Notes: a model not told the origin generated them from the letters alone. A DNA stretch of 64,000 nucleotides from Rhodococcoides kyotonense (GCF_900188125.1 NZ_FZOW01000015.1:90544-154543); one strand, 5' to 3'. Counted from the first letter of the stretch, positions 44,604 through 54,305 are shown. A program made the numbers and translations.

Positions 44604-45594
44604 ATGAGTCCGACAGAACTATCACCTGGGCCACTTCGAGTACCTGGCCGCGTCATTCCCGTACCGACTTGGCTGAGTCCGGAAGCCCAAGCCCAGATGG
44701 GGACACCCCCCCATCTCAAATCCGCCGTGGCCCAGCCTCGACGACGTGGACGGCTGGCGTTCGTACATCGCCGCACAGGACGAAGCAGGAGAGGCTGCTC
44801 TCGGCACCTTCGCCGCATCGGTCGATGCAGACGTCGAGGAGATCGAAGTCGACGGTGTCACCGTCTATGTGTCGACTCCGCGAGACTTGCCTGCTGACGA
44901 TCAAGCCGTGTATCTGGATATACATGGTGGAGCGCTGCTCTGGGGCGGTGGGCCGAGCTGCCGGTACATGAGCGCGATCACCGCGGGGATGACGCAATCC
45001 CGAGTGTGGTCGCCGGACTACAGGCTGCCACCCGATCACCCATTTCCCGCTGGGATAGATGACTGCCTCACCGTGTACCGGGCCCTACTCCGCCAGCGAC
45101 AGCCAGAAAACATCGTCGTCGGCGGTGCATCGGCCGGCGGAAATTTGGCAGCGTCGGCGTTGCTCCGAGCCCGCGACGAGGGCACCGTCTTACCTGCCGG
45201 GATCGTATTGCTCACACCCGAGATCGATCTGACTGAATCGGGTGACAGCTTCAATACCATGCTGGGAATCGACACCGGACTCACAGACCGGCTGATGCCC
45301 GCCAACCTCGTCTACGCAGGCGGACACGACCTGAGTCACCCATACCTCTCACCACTGTTCGGCGACTTCGCCGCAGGATTCCCACCCGCCTTCCTTCAGA
45401 GTGGGACGCGAGACCTGTTTCTATCGAACACCGTTCGCATGCACGAGGCGCTACGAAACGAGGACGTTCCAGCGGACCTGTTCATACAGGATGCAGCAAC
45501 CCACATCGGCTTCGCATTCGGCCCGGAAGCGAACAACCGAAACAGGCTCCTTCGAAAATTCCTCGATGATCATTGGATCCGGTCGGTTGATTGA
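44604..45594 (+). pseudogene. Alpha/beta hydrolase (hormone-sensitive-lipase-type esterase), frameshifted at a C7 run
   Basis: Two overlapping frames together encode one esterase. Frame one starts at ATG 44604 (AAAGGAG upstream) with RVIPVPTWLSPEAQAQMGTPP, matching the N-terminus of the paralogue at 47949. At a run of seven C (44706-44712) the frame changes; with six C it would continue as PPISNPPWPSLDDVDGW into the main frame. That frame has DIHGGALLWGGG (oxyanion hole) and GGASAGGNLAAS (nucleophile serine). The corrected length, about 329, fits the paralogue (325). The downstream part could start at GTG 44746. It may be a true inactivation, a slippage site or a sequencing error. Confidence 0.75.
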
Positions 45595-45619
45595 ACCGCA
45601 CATTCTGATGTAGACAGGT

Positions 45620-45640
45620 CGCCGGAGTCGAACTCCGGCG
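45620..45640. terminator. Bidirectional terminator hairpin
   Basis: CGCCGGAGT (45620-45628) and ACTCCGGCG (45632-45640), perfect 9-bp stem with a 3-base loop, between convergent genes ending at 45594 and 45658. Confidence 0.75.
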
Positions 45641-45657
45641 GCCTATCGCATAGAGAT

Positions 45658-46749
45658 TCAGTGCGCCAGGATTCGCGCGGGGTTGTCGATCACCAAACGA
45701 TTGAAGTCAACGTCGTCGAAACCGAGTTCTCGCAGGAGCGGAGGTACGAACTGCGCGAACCGTGTGTATCCGTACCCTCCGAAGGAACGCCCATGCGGCT
45801 TGGTCGTCGTGTCGTGGCCCAGAGCGATCTGACCACCGTATCCTTTGCGTAGCAAGTCCACCAAGCCTTTTACTCGGTCGTAGTCGTCCGGAAGCACAGC
45901 AACAGTCGAGGACCAAGAGTCGAATCCTATGTTGATGCCGCGGTCGAGAATTTTCGTGGCCAGTTCGGTACTGACAGTTCTACCGACCGATATGTCGCCC
46001 AGGTATTTCGTCATCGCATCCCACGGCCGCAGAAAGGAATCCATGTGCATCATCACCAGTCGATCAGGGCGAATGCCGGAGGACAGGGCTACGTCCACAC
46101 CCGCGAGGACCTGGTCGTTCGACATCGGAAATGCGGTGTGCACGTGAACGCTGAGTCCAGTCTCCGCTGAAACCCGCCCGATCGCACGCAGTGTCGTCGT
46201 TTCAGCACCGTTCAGCGGCGCTGACGCATCCGTCGCCGAAAGCGCACATTTCAAGAATCCCGGACGAATTCCAGTGGCATCGATCCCCTCCACAACCTCG
46301 CGGGTGAACAGCTCTACCTGCTGGCCTTCACTGAGTTCGCGATACCCTTCTGGACGCGCGTCGAAGACATAGAGTCCTGTCGCGCAGATGACATTGACGC
46401 CGGATGCCAGGGATGCCGACAAGAGCTCGCGCACGTCGCCCCGCAGTCCAATCGGGGACGCATCGCACACAGATCGACCACCGACTTGCGCAAAGTAGCG
46501 CAGTTCGTCGGTCGTGAAATCGACGTCGCCCGACGTCGTACTCTCCCGAGACAATGCCGACGCACCGTCGCGCAGGAAGGCAAGGTTCGCACTCTCGAGC
46601 CTCAACATCTCGACAGGAATGTTCGGCGCTCCGTAGCGCTCGGCCAACGCCAGCATCAGAGACAGATCGGCGTTCAGATGCTCGTGCATGCTCGTATAAC
46701 CAAGTTCGGTCGACTCGATGTCGCCTCTCACAGTGGTGATTACACCCAT
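45658..46749 (-). CDS. Phosphotriesterase-family hydrolase (lactonase-like)
   Basis: A 363-residue metal-dependent TIM-barrel enzyme. Metal ligands: H22 and H24 (TSMHEHL), bridging lysine in GFLKCALSATD, HVHTAF, MMHMDS, and aspartate in LGHDTTTK. Family members often are lactonases, so a ring-opening lactone hydrolysis is likely. AAAGG precedes the ATG. It is divergent to the ketopantoate-reductase-like gene, with the best motif-2 palindrome between. Confidence 0.9.
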   Translation of the reverse strand: MGVITTVRGDIESTELGYTSMHEHLNADLSLMLALAERYGAPNIPVEMLRLESANLAFLRDGASALSRESTTSGDVDFTTDELRYFAQVGGRSVCDASPIGLRGDVRELLSASLASGVNVICATGLYVFDARPEGYRELSEGQQVELFTREVVEGIDATGIRPGFLKCALSATDASAPLNGAETTTLRAIGRVSAETGLSVHVHTAFPMSNDQVLAGVDVALSSGIRPDRLVMMHMDSFLRPWDAMTKYLGDISVGRTVSTELATKILDRGINIGFDSWSSTVAVLPDDYDRVKGLVDLLRKGYGGQIALGHDTTTKPHGRSFGGYGYTRFAQFVPPLLRELGFDDVDFNRLVIDNPARILAH

Positions 46750-46772
46750 GATCTACCTTTCGATGGTTCGAT

Positions 46773-46804
46773 TCACTAACCGTACATTCATGTACGGTTA
46801 GTGA
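46773..46804. promoter_or_regulatory. Operator-like palindrome, motif 2 (site E, best copy)
   Basis: Perfect 15-bp arms around two bases: TCACTAACCGTACAT (46773-46787) and ATGTACGGTTAGTGA (46790-46804). It lies in the 133-base divergent region, 24 bases upstream of the phosphotriesterase-like gene. Confidence 0.8.
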
Positions 46805-46882
46805 GCGTGATTTTCGGTCGACGGATCCTCCGCCCGCCGATCGTTCCCTCCGGTTGACCACAGAGACGGAAGCGAAGTAACG

Positions 46883-47851
46883 ATGACAGCAGATATGACC
46901 ACTCGGCTACCCGAGAGTCCACAAATCCTCGTGGTCGGAGCAGGCGTTCTCGGCAGCCTGTACGCCGCCCGTCTAGCGCTCGCCGGGTACGACGTCACCG
47001 TGTCCGAACTCTCTGAGGTCCGCCGTCAACAGATCGCGACCAGCGGACTCGTCGTCGAAGAGATCGGCTCGAACAAGACAGACACCGTCCATGTCCCAGT
47101 TATCGCTGGAGTGTCCGCCGACGCCGACTTCGATCTCGTCATCGCGATAATTCGAAAGACACATCTCGACGGCGTCATCGAATCCCTCGCCCCGACAAAA
47201 ATCGGCACCGTTTTGTTCATGATGAGCAACGCAGAGGGCCCATCCCTGTTCGCAGAGACTTTCGGGCCCCGGGCCGTCCTCGGGTTTCCGGGTGCAGGGG
47301 GCTCCAAAGAGGGTCAGTTGGTTCGCTACAGCATCCCTCCCAAGTTCATGCAGCAAACCATGCTGGGTGAACTGGATGACAGCAAGACCGATCGAATTCG
47401 CAGCATCGCAGAGATTTTCAGGGCCGCAGGCTTCTCGGTCTCCATCCCGGACAGTCTCGACTCATGGATGAAGTCGCACGAGGCGTTCGTCTCGACGACG
47501 GGAAACGCAACCTACGCGGCAGGCGGCGACGGCGGCAAGCTCGGTCGCGACCGTGAGCTACTCGATCTCAATATCGACGCGATGCGTGAAATTTTCGAAG
47601 CCATGAACAAGCGCGGGATTCCGCTCACACCCAGCTACTTCAAGCTTTGGCAGCGGCTTCCAAAGTTCATTATCCGAGCTACCTTCGGCAGATTCTTGGC
47701 AAGCTCGTCGTGGCAGCTAGGAACCGAACAGCTTCTCAGCATGCGAGACGAAGTCGAGATGATCACGGGCGAGCTCCAGCGCTTCGCCGCCGCGGCAGGC
47801 GTTCAGACACCTGCGTTGAACAAACTGGTCGAAAGACGTACCACCGCTTGA
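46883..47851 (+). CDS. Ketopantoate reductase (ApbA/PanE) family oxidoreductase
   Basis: A 322-residue protein. VVGAGVLGSLYAARLALAGY at residues 17-36 is the NAD(P)-binding motif. The C-terminal domain holds a conserved lysine in SWMKSHEAF. Sequence is far from true PanE, so it likely reduces another 2-keto or beta-keto acid, or oxidises a hydroxy acid. It is followed by the intact esterase after about 100 bases. Confidence 0.85.
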   Translation: MTADMTTRLPESPQILVVGAGVLGSLYAARLALAGYDVTVSELSEVRRQQIATSGLVVEEIGSNKTDTVHVPVIAGVSADADFDLVIAIIRKTHLDGVIESLAPTKIGTVLFMMSNAEGPSLFAETFGPRAVLGFPGAGGSKEGQLVRYSIPPKFMQQTMLGELDDSKTDRIRSIAEIFRAAGFSVSIPDSLDSWMKSHEAFVSTTGNATYAAGGDGGKLGRDRELLDLNIDAMREIFEAMNKRGIPLTPSYFKLWQRLPKFIIRATFGRFLASSSWQLGTEQLLSMRDEVEMITGELQRFAAAAGVQTPALNKLVERRTTA

Positions 47852-47948
47852 CCTATGCAGGCATCGACCGGCTGTCGGTCCAACCAGATTGACGGGCCGC
47901 GTCGGCTCAGTGCCATATTTTGCCTCTCAGCCTGAAAGGGAACCCACA

Positions 47949-48926
47949 ATGACACGCAGAATTATCCACGATTCACTCAACACACCAGCTCGTGCGATTC
48001 CGGTACCAACCTCGGTCAGTGCCGAAGCACAGGAATTCCTAGCCCAGGGCCTGATGAGTGCTCCGCCCTACCCTCCGCTAGGAGATGTCAACGCTTGGAA
48101 GCAACGAATCGCAGAGACCGAGCAAGCAATGCGTCCGATGTACCTACATCGAGCTGCCAACGTAGGGGCGGACGTCGAGGAGACAATGGCAGAGGGCGTG
48201 CCCGTCTTCGTGGTCACACCGCCGAACACGTCAATCGACGACGACCGCGTCTTTCTCGATATCCATGGCGGCGCTCTGATCCAAGGCGGCGGCGAAACCT
48301 GCCGGCTGAACGGTATCGCCACTGCCGGTCAGGTGGGTGCACGAACGTGGGCTGTCGACTACCGCATGCCACCGGACCACCCTTACCCCGCGCCTCTCGA
48401 CGACTGCGTCGCAGCGTACCGCGCTGTTCTACGAGAACACCACCCGAGTCGGGTAATCATCGGGGGCGGTTCCGCGGGTGCCAATCTTGCCGCCGCTCTG
48501 ATCCTGCGGGCGCGAGATGAAGGGTTGCCCCTTCCTGCTGCGGCGGTGCTACTCACCCCAGAACTCGACCTCACCGAATCGGGCGACACCTTTCAGACAA
48601 ACGCTGCCGTCGACATCGTCGGCAATCAGAGTCTGATGCCGGTCAATCGCTTGTATGCCGGAGGTCATGACCTTGCCCACCCGTATCTCTCACCGTTGTT
48701 CGCGGACTTGAAAGAAGGTTTTCCTCCCACTCTTCTCACAGCAGGAACTCGCGATGTCTTCTTGTCCAATGCAGTTCGAATGCACCGAGCCCTGCGCGCC
48801 GCTGAAGTACCCACCGAATTGCACGTGTTCGAGGCCGCCCCGCACGGGGGATTCTTCGGCACTGCGCCCGAGGACGCATTGGTCGACCGAGAGGTAAGGC
48901 AGTTCGTAGATAAGCATTGGGTCTGA
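47949..48926 (+). CDS. Alpha/beta hydrolase, hormone-sensitive-lipase-type esterase
   Basis: A 325-residue family IV esterase. LDIHGGALIQGGGETCR is the oxyanion-hole motif, GGGSAGANLAAALILRARD the nucleophile elbow, LTPELDLTESGD holds the aspartate, and EAAPHGGFF the histidine. The ATG at 47949 is preceded by GGGAA; the frame is open from 47889. It is a close paralogue of the frameshifted gene at 44604. Confidence 0.9.
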   Translation: MTRRIIHDSLNTPARAIPVPTSVSAEAQEFLAQGLMSAPPYPPLGDVNAWKQRIAETEQAMRPMYLHRAANVGADVEETMAEGVPVFVVTPPNTSIDDDRVFLDIHGGALIQGGGETCRLNGIATAGQVGARTWAVDYRMPPDHPYPAPLDDCVAAYRAVLREHHPSRVIIGGGSAGANLAAALILRARDEGLPLPAAAVLLTPELDLTESGDTFQTNAAVDIVGNQSLMPVNRLYAGGHDLAHPYLSPLFADLKEGFPPTLLTAGTRDVFLSNAVRMHRALRAAEVPTELHVFEAAPHGGFFGTAPEDALVDREVRQFVDKHWV

Positions 48927-49400
48927 TCGAGCGCCATTCTGAATGTCCGATGTCATTCGATGGCACTCGGATCAGAGTAGGGATCCTACGGTCCCCCGGT
49001 GTGTTTTCTTCGTATCCTCGAACGGTGATCGAAGAATTCGTACCCACGGCCGTTTCAGCTTCCCGCAGCCGAGAGTCGTGGTCGGCAAACCCGAGCACCT
49101 GTGGCTATGCCGCCGAAGTCGACAGCGAGTGGACGGCATGGACACAGCTGCATGGGTCTGATCTAACCTTTGAAGCCGTAGATTCTGGAAGCCGGTGGCC
49201 TGGCAATGCGAATTCGGATTCGAGCACTTGATGTGACAGTGCGCGAATCCGAATTCTGCGAAGAACATTGTTTGGCGGGCGAACGCAGTCGACCGCGTGT
49301 GCCGGAATCGGTGGACCACGACCGAGTATCAGGGAGCACTTTTCTCCCGCAAGGCACACCGAATCTCGAAACAACTTCAACCCGTCATCAGCTCAACGGA
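48927..49400. other. Intergenic stretch with a 13-bp inverted repeat
   Basis: About 470 bases between two convergent genes with no convincing gene. GAATTCGGATTCG (49210-49222) and CGAATCCGAATTC (49244-49256) are perfectly complementary, separated by 21 bases. It may be a terminator, or the trace of a small mobile repeat. Confidence 0.45.
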
Positions 49401-50759
49401 CTATCGAGCGATCTCGCGGTTCTTGGTTTCCTTCATCGCGAGGGTGCACGCGACGCTGATGACGCCGATAGCTGCCAGCATGACACCGATCGCGATGCTT
49501 CCGAACGAAGCGGCAAGCGGAGTCGCGATCAGGGGCGGGATCGCACCGCCGAGAACGCCTGCAAGGTTGTACCCCAATCCTGCACCGGTGTACCGATACC
49601 GCGTGTCGAACATTTCGGGCAGCAACGCGCCGATGGGTCCGTACGCGATTCCGAAGATCACCAGCGTCACGCTCACTCCGACCGCGAAGGCGACCGGGCT
49701 TCCCGTGTCGAGTATCGGGAAGAGCATCAGCGACCAGATAACCGCGAGCACGCTCGATGCAAGGATCACCTTGCGCCGACCGAACCTGTCGGAATAAAGC
49801 GCAGAAACGATGATCGCGGCTCCGAAAGCGACAGCGGCGATGATCCCGACAGTCAAGACGAACGGGCGAGTGAAGCCCAGGGTCTTACTTGCGTAACTGG
49901 TGAGAAACGCCGTTCCCATGTAGAAGAAGGCGAACACGATGGCAAGTGCACCGGCCGCGAGCATGATCTCTTTCTTCTGGTAACGCCATGCATCCAGGAA
50001 TGGCATCGGACGAGATTCAGCAGGTGTGTCGGATCGGTCGCGACGAGCTTGTTCTGCCTGGAATACCGGCGTCTCTTCGATCGCCAGGCGCATGAAGAGG
50101 CCAATGCCGACGAGAACGATCGAGAGCAGGAACGGGATTCGCCATCCCCAGCTCAAGAAGGCTTCGTTGGTGTCACCGAGTACGGCACCGGTGATCAAGA
50201 ACGTTCCGCTCGACAAGATGAAGGCAAGGGATGGGCCGAGTTGCGGGAACATCGCGTAGAACCCGCGCTGACCCGGCGGCGCGTACTCGGCTGTCAACAA
50301 GTTCGCACCTGCCCATTCTCCGCCGACTGCGAAGCCTTGCGCAAAGCGCAGAATCACCAACAGAATTGGTGCCAGGATACCGATTGTCACTGCGCCGGGA
50401 AGCAATCCGATCAACAAAGTCGAGATCCCCATCAGCAACAAAGTGGAGATCAAGGTCTTCTTACGGCCGATCTTGTCGCCGTAATGACCGAACAGAATCG
50501 CTCCTGCCGGCCGTGCGACGAATGCGACTGCGAACGTGGCAAACGACGCTACGGTTCCCGCTACCGATCCGAGGGCGGGAAAGAACACGGTGGGAAATAC
50601 CAATGCTGCGGCAGTTCCGTAGATGAAGAAGTCGTACCATTCGATCGTGGTGCCGATGCAGCTGGCGAGCGCGACGCGTCGGACACTCGTCGTGCTCGGC
50701 GTTCTATCCGCCGTCGGCTGTTCGGTCGGTCGCACGCGATCGCCGGATGATGTGGTCAT
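49401..50759 (-). CDS. MFS transporter, metabolite:H+ symporter (MHS) family
   Basis: A 452-residue permease. ASCIGTTIEWYDFFIYGTAA in helix 1, HYGDKIGRKKTL after helix 2, RFAQGFAVGGEWAGANLL and EYAPPGQRGFYAMFPQLG are the hallmarks of MHS carriers (shikimate, alpha-ketoglutarate, proline/betaine). It probably imports an organic acid that the neighbouring CoA ligase activates. AAGGA precedes the ATG. A motif-3 palindrome lies 180 bases upstream. Confidence 0.93.
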   Translation of the reverse strand: MTTSSGDRVRPTEQPTADRTPSTTSVRRVALASCIGTTIEWYDFFIYGTAAALVFPTVFFPALGSVAGTVASFATFAVAFVARPAGAILFGHYGDKIGRKKTLISTLLLMGISTLLIGLLPGAVTIGILAPILLVILRFAQGFAVGGEWAGANLLTAEYAPPGQRGFYAMFPQLGPSLAFILSSGTFLITGAVLGDTNEAFLSWGWRIPFLLSIVLVGIGLFMRLAIEETPVFQAEQARRDRSDTPAESRPMPFLDAWRYQKKEIMLAAGALAIVFAFFYMGTAFLTSYASKTLGFTRPFVLTVGIIAAVAFGAAIIVSALYSDRFGRRKVILASSVLAVIWSLMLFPILDTGSPVAFAVGVSVTLVIFGIAYGPIGALLPEMFDTRYRYTGAGLGYNLAGVLGGAIPPLIATPLAASFGSIAIGVMLAAIGVISVACTLAMKETKNREIAR

Positions 50760-50938
50760 GGGGTTCCTTGTCGAATTCGTAGTGGACCGGCAAGCGGGCT
50801 CTCACCGCCGGCGATTCGCAGCGACAACGGCCACGGCGCAAGCGAGGCTGTTGTGACGTCCATGCGCATGTGACGTGCACGGACAGAGCAGTTGGATCTG
50901 TGACTCCGATCACGAACTGAATCGACGGTACTACATCA

Positions 50939-50964
50939 GGTACTTTTGCGATAGCTAAAGTACC
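50939..50964. promoter_or_regulatory. Operator-like palindrome, motif 3
   Basis: GGTACTTT and AAAGTACC, perfect arms with 10 bases between. It is upstream of the MHS permease. The same pattern occurs at 54306. Confidence 0.6.
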
Positions 50965-51046
50965 CACAATTCCCGGCATCCGCGACCCCTCCGCTGAATC
51001 CAACTACTCGTCCACAGCTTCGGTTATCCACACGACAACGCCGAAT

Positions 51047-51073
51047 TGCCCGGCAGCACATGGCTGCCGGGCA
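51047..51073 (-). terminator. Terminator hairpin after the SDR operon
   Basis: TGCCCGGCAGC (51047-51057) and GCTGCCGGGCA (51063-51073), perfect 11-bp stem, 24 bases past the end of the SDR gene (minus strand). Confidence 0.7.
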
Positions 51074-51096
51074 TGCCTTCGTAGAATCCCATGCGG

Positions 51097-51855
51097 TTAT
51101 CGAATGGAGGATCCGACCCCGAGCCCCCCATCGACATCGAGCACTACGCCGCTTACATATCCGGCTCCGGGCGAACATAGGTAGGCCGCAGCCTCCGCGA
51201 TGTCCTCAGGACGTCCTGTCCTACGTTGCGGCACTTTGGATACAAGCTTGTCTCGCGCAGCAGCGTTCATCGAGGCCAACATCGGGGTTTCGATCAGACC
51301 CGGTGCGATCGCGTTGGCGGTGATTCCTTGTCGAGCAGTCTCCAACGCGATCGTGCGTGTGAGACCGACGATGCCTGCCTTCGCCGCCACATAGTTGGCC
51401 TGTCCGAAATTCCCGCGCCAACTCATGGACGAGAAAGACACGATTCGACCGTACTTTCGGCCACGCATGTGGGGCAGAACTGCACGGGCGCAGTAGAAGG
51501 AGCCAGTCATCGATGCGTCGACCACGGAATGCCAGTCTGCGTCGCCGATGTCCTCGATCCTGTTGTCGCGAATGATTCCTGCGTTGTTGACGAGCACATC
51601 GATTCGGCCGTGTGCAGTAGCTATTTCGTCCACCCATCCAGCCACACTCGCGGAATCGGTCACATCGACTTCATGAGCGGAGGAGGGGCGACCGAACTCC
51701 TCCTGTAACGATGCGGCCAAGAGAACTGCGGCGTCGACGTTCACGTCTCCGATGGCGACGACCGCGCCTTCCGCAGCGAAGCGGCGTGCCATGGCAGCGC
51801 CAAGACCTTGCGCACCTCCGGTGACGAGGACGACCTGTTCGTCGAAACGGTTCAC
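51097..51855 (-). CDS. SDR family oxidoreductase (3-oxoacyl reductase-like)
   Basis: A 252-residue classical SDR: TGGAQGLGAAMARRFAAEG, NNAGIIRDN, SFSSMSWRGNFGQANYVAAK with serine, tyrosine and lysine, and APGLIETPM. It is likely a 3-hydroxyacyl-CoA dehydrogenase acting after the enoyl-CoA hydratase encoded just upstream; the start overlaps that gene's stop by 4 bases. Last gene of the ligase-hydratase-SDR operon. Confidence 0.92.
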   Translation of the reverse strand: MNRFDEQVVLVTGGAQGLGAAMARRFAAEGAVVAIGDVNVDAAVLLAASLQEEFGRPSSAHEVDVTDSASVAGWVDEIATAHGRIDVLVNNAGIIRDNRIEDIGDADWHSVVDASMTGSFYCARAVLPHMRGRKYGRIVSFSSMSWRGNFGQANYVAAKAGIVGLTRTIALETARQGITANAIAPGLIETPMLASMNAAARDKLVSKVPQRRTGRPEDIAEAAAYLCSPGAGYVSGVVLDVDGGLGVGSSIR

Positions 51856-52682
51856 TGCACTCCTCTGGTTGCTGGGGTTGAACTGGAAGACATAGGTTTT
51901 CGGTCAAGAAAGGCCGTCAGTCGTGCTGGAACGTCGTTCGATCGCCAATGGTCGTCGAAACAGTCGAGTTCTCTGTCCAGGCCACGCTCGGAGTCCATCG
52001 AAGTAAGGTCGAACAGCAATGACTTGAATGCCGATTGAGCAGGCCCCGCGCTCTCCGCTAGTTCGAGAGCGACGGCATGTGCGGTCTCCGACAGGTGTTT
52101 CTCGTCGACGACCGCATGAATCCAACCTGCATCGGCGAGCCGACGAGCCGGGACCAGTGTTCCCGTCAGCGACAGCCACCGCGCCATGGATTCTCCGACC
52201 TTTCGTTGCAGTCGCACACTGGATCCGCCTGCCGGAAGAAGATTGTTCTTGATATGTCCGTCACCGATGAGAGTCGCTTCGGCGGCCACCACGATGTCGC
52301 AACCCAGCGCCAACTCCAACCCGCCCGCAACGGCATGCCCGTGCAGAGCCGCAACGATCGGCAGTTGGCTTGTTTCCAGTCGAGTGACGAGCGCTGAGAC
52401 CTGCCTCAGGAATCCGATAGGCGTGCCATACGCAGCGTGCAAGCCGAGAAAGTACTGCAGATCGGCCCCCGCGCAGAAGCTCGCTCCGTTTCCGGTCAGG
52501 ATCAGACTCGCGGTGCCCGGGTCTTGTTCGGCATCCGACAGCGCCGAATCCAGCGCTTCGACAAGATGATTGTCGAGGGCGTTGCGCCGACGCGGTCGAT
52601 TGAGGGTGAGTGTACGAACCAACCCCGATTGGGTGACGACGACCGACTCAGCGGCACCTCTCGACTCGCTTGTGCCGCTCAA
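51852..52682 (-). CDS. Enoyl-CoA hydratase/isomerase
   Basis: A 276-residue crotonase-family protein. LTLNRPRRRNALDNHLVEAL, NGASFCAGADLQYFLG and HGHAVAGGLELALGCDIVVA are the family motifs (oxyanion-hole residues present). It hydrates or isomerises an enoyl-CoA. Its start overlaps the end of the CoA ligase gene by 4 bases and its stop overlaps the SDR start, so the three are tightly coupled. Confidence 0.92.
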   Translation of the reverse strand: MSGTSESRGAAESVVVTQSGLVRTLTLNRPRRRNALDNHLVEALDSALSDAEQDPGTASLILTGNGASFCAGADLQYFLGLHAAYGTPIGFLRQVSALVTRLETSQLPIVAALHGHAVAGGLELALGCDIVVAAEATLIGDGHIKNNLLPAGGSSVRLQRKVGESMARWLSLTGTLVPARRLADAGWIHAVVDEKHLSETAHAVALELAESAGPAQSAFKSLLFDLTSMDSERGLDRELDCFDDHWRSNDVPARLTAFLDRKPMSSSSTPATRGVQ

Positions 52683-54292
52683 CGCGCACCGACGTTCGCC
52701 TCGCGACGACTACGGCGTAGCTCTGCCCGCTGAATCTTTCCGCTCGGAGTTTTGGGAAGTAGGTCAGCGAAGTGAATCTGCCTCGGGTATGCGTGCGCGG
52801 CGTAGTTGGTTTTCACCCACGCCTGCAACTCGGCAACGAGCTCATCGGAGCCTACGGCCTCAGAGGAAAGCACGACAAATGCTTCCACGACTTCGCCTCG
52901 AACCTCGTCCGGCGCAGCGATAACCGCACATTCGACGACCGCTGGATGAAGCAGAAGTGCAGATTCGACATCGAACGGACCGATGCGGTATCCCGCCATG
53001 ATAATGACATCGTCATCGCGCGAAGAGAACCGAATTGTGCCGTCGTTGTCTATCGACGCAGAGTCGCCGGTGACGAAGTACTTTCCCTCGGCACGAAACC
53101 GATCGGTAGTTCCTGCAGACGCTCCGGCATATCCAGTGAACGTCATGAACTCGCTGTCGTCGACGACGACAGCCAGGCGTCCCATCTTCCCCGGCTCCGC
53201 GCGGATATCGTCCAGTTCGTCCAAGACGGTCATCTCCCACCCGGGAAGGGCAGGCCCCATCGAACCGACTGCGAGCTCGCGGATCAGCTGAGGATGATGC
53301 GCGTATCCGATCGGCATCCCCAATTCGGTTTGACCGTAGTGGTCGTGCACCTGCAATCCCAGTGCCGCCGAGGCCCACTCGTTCACCTCAGGCGTCAACG
53401 GTTCACCAGCACTGGACAGCCGCTTCAGGGCGAGGTTCTCGGGTATCGCCACATCCGCAACCCGCAGACCTCGGTACACCGTCGGAGCTGCGGCGAAGTC
53501 AGTGACCTTCGAATCGGACAGTACTGCCCAAGTCGCCTCGGCAGAGAAGCCTCCGCGAAGCAGAATGGTCGGGATTCCTGCGGCGAGAGGTGCGACCACC
53601 GCTGTGTACAGACCGTAGGCCCAACCCGGGTCGGCACCTGACCAGAACACGCTCCCGCTCTGGACGCCGAGAGCGAATTCCAGGTAGCCGAGCCACCCGG
53701 CTATGTAACCGACCGGGTGTATCACCCCTTTAGGAGTACCTGTCGTGCCCGAGGTGAACATGTGCACCAAAGGCCCATTGCCGCCGACTGCGATACTGGG
53801 GCCTGAATGTGGGGCCACCGCCCAGAGTGCATCATCGAGACTATCCCTGCCGGATCCACCGGCGACGATCGTTCGCCAGGGACCAGCCGGAACCTTGGAC
53901 ACTTGATCTTCGTCGGCGACGACGATCGCGGCCGACGCTTCCATCAGCCGCGACTCGACCGCGCCCCGGGCAAAGGCAGTGAACAGCGGCACGTAGACCG
54001 CTCCGACACGCCAGGTTCCGAGAATGACGCTTACCAGATCGGCGCTCTTACCCATCACAGTAGCGACGCGGTCGCCGCGTCCTATTCCGTTCTCGGTCAA
54101 CAGCCCAGCAAACAGCCTCGAACGGTCTGCTAGGTCGCCGTACGAGTAGGCGACCGCCGTTCGGCCTGCGTCGACAACCGTCAGCGCTTTCTGTTCACGG
54201 GGGTGACGGTCACACAAGAGCCAGGCCACATCGGCGCTGGGCGCCGCGTAGTCCTGCAGAATTGCACGGACTCGGGACTCGACGTCGGTCAT
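52679..54292 (-). CDS. Acyl-CoA synthetase (AMP-forming)
   Basis: A 537-residue ANL ligase of the acetyl/medium-chain type. FTSGTTGTPKGVIHP is the phosphate loop, DHYGQTELGMPIGY the adenine motif, FVTGDSASIDNDGTIRF and SRDDDVIIMAGYRIGPFDVE the hinge, and KTPSGKIQR holds the catalytic lysine. The ATG at 54292 has TTGGAG upstream; the open frame to 54391 overlaps the motif-3 site. It activates a carboxylic acid, likely the one imported by the MHS permease. First gene of its operon and divergent to a TetR gene. Confidence 0.93.
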   Translation of the reverse strand: MTDVESRVRAILQDYAAPSADVAWLLCDRHPREQKALTVVDAGRTAVAYSYGDLADRSRLFAGLLTENGIGRGDRVATVMGKSADLVSVILGTWRVGAVYVPLFTAFARGAVESRLMEASAAIVVADEDQVSKVPAGPWRTIVAGGSGRDSLDDALWAVAPHSGPSIAVGGNGPLVHMFTSGTTGTPKGVIHPVGYIAGWLGYLEFALGVQSGSVFWSGADPGWAYGLYTAVVAPLAAGIPTILLRGGFSAEATWAVLSDSKVTDFAAAPTVYRGLRVADVAIPENLALKRLSSAGEPLTPEVNEWASAALGLQVHDHYGQTELGMPIGYAHHPQLIRELAVGSMGPALPGWEMTVLDELDDIRAEPGKMGRLAVVVDDSEFMTFTGYAGASAGTTDRFRAEGKYFVTGDSASIDNDGTIRFSSRDDDVIIMAGYRIGPFDVESALLLHPAVVECAVIAAPDEVRGEVVEAFVVLSSEAVGSDELVAELQAWVKTNYAAHAYPRQIHFADLLPKTPSGKIQRAELRRSRREANVGAR

Positions 54293-54305
54293 GTCGCTCC
54301 AATCG

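Noticed and set aside
49206..50750. Open plus-strand frame of 514 codons
   Set aside because: Antisense to the MHS permease; product is hydrophilic and repetitive, as expected of a shadow of a membrane protein.
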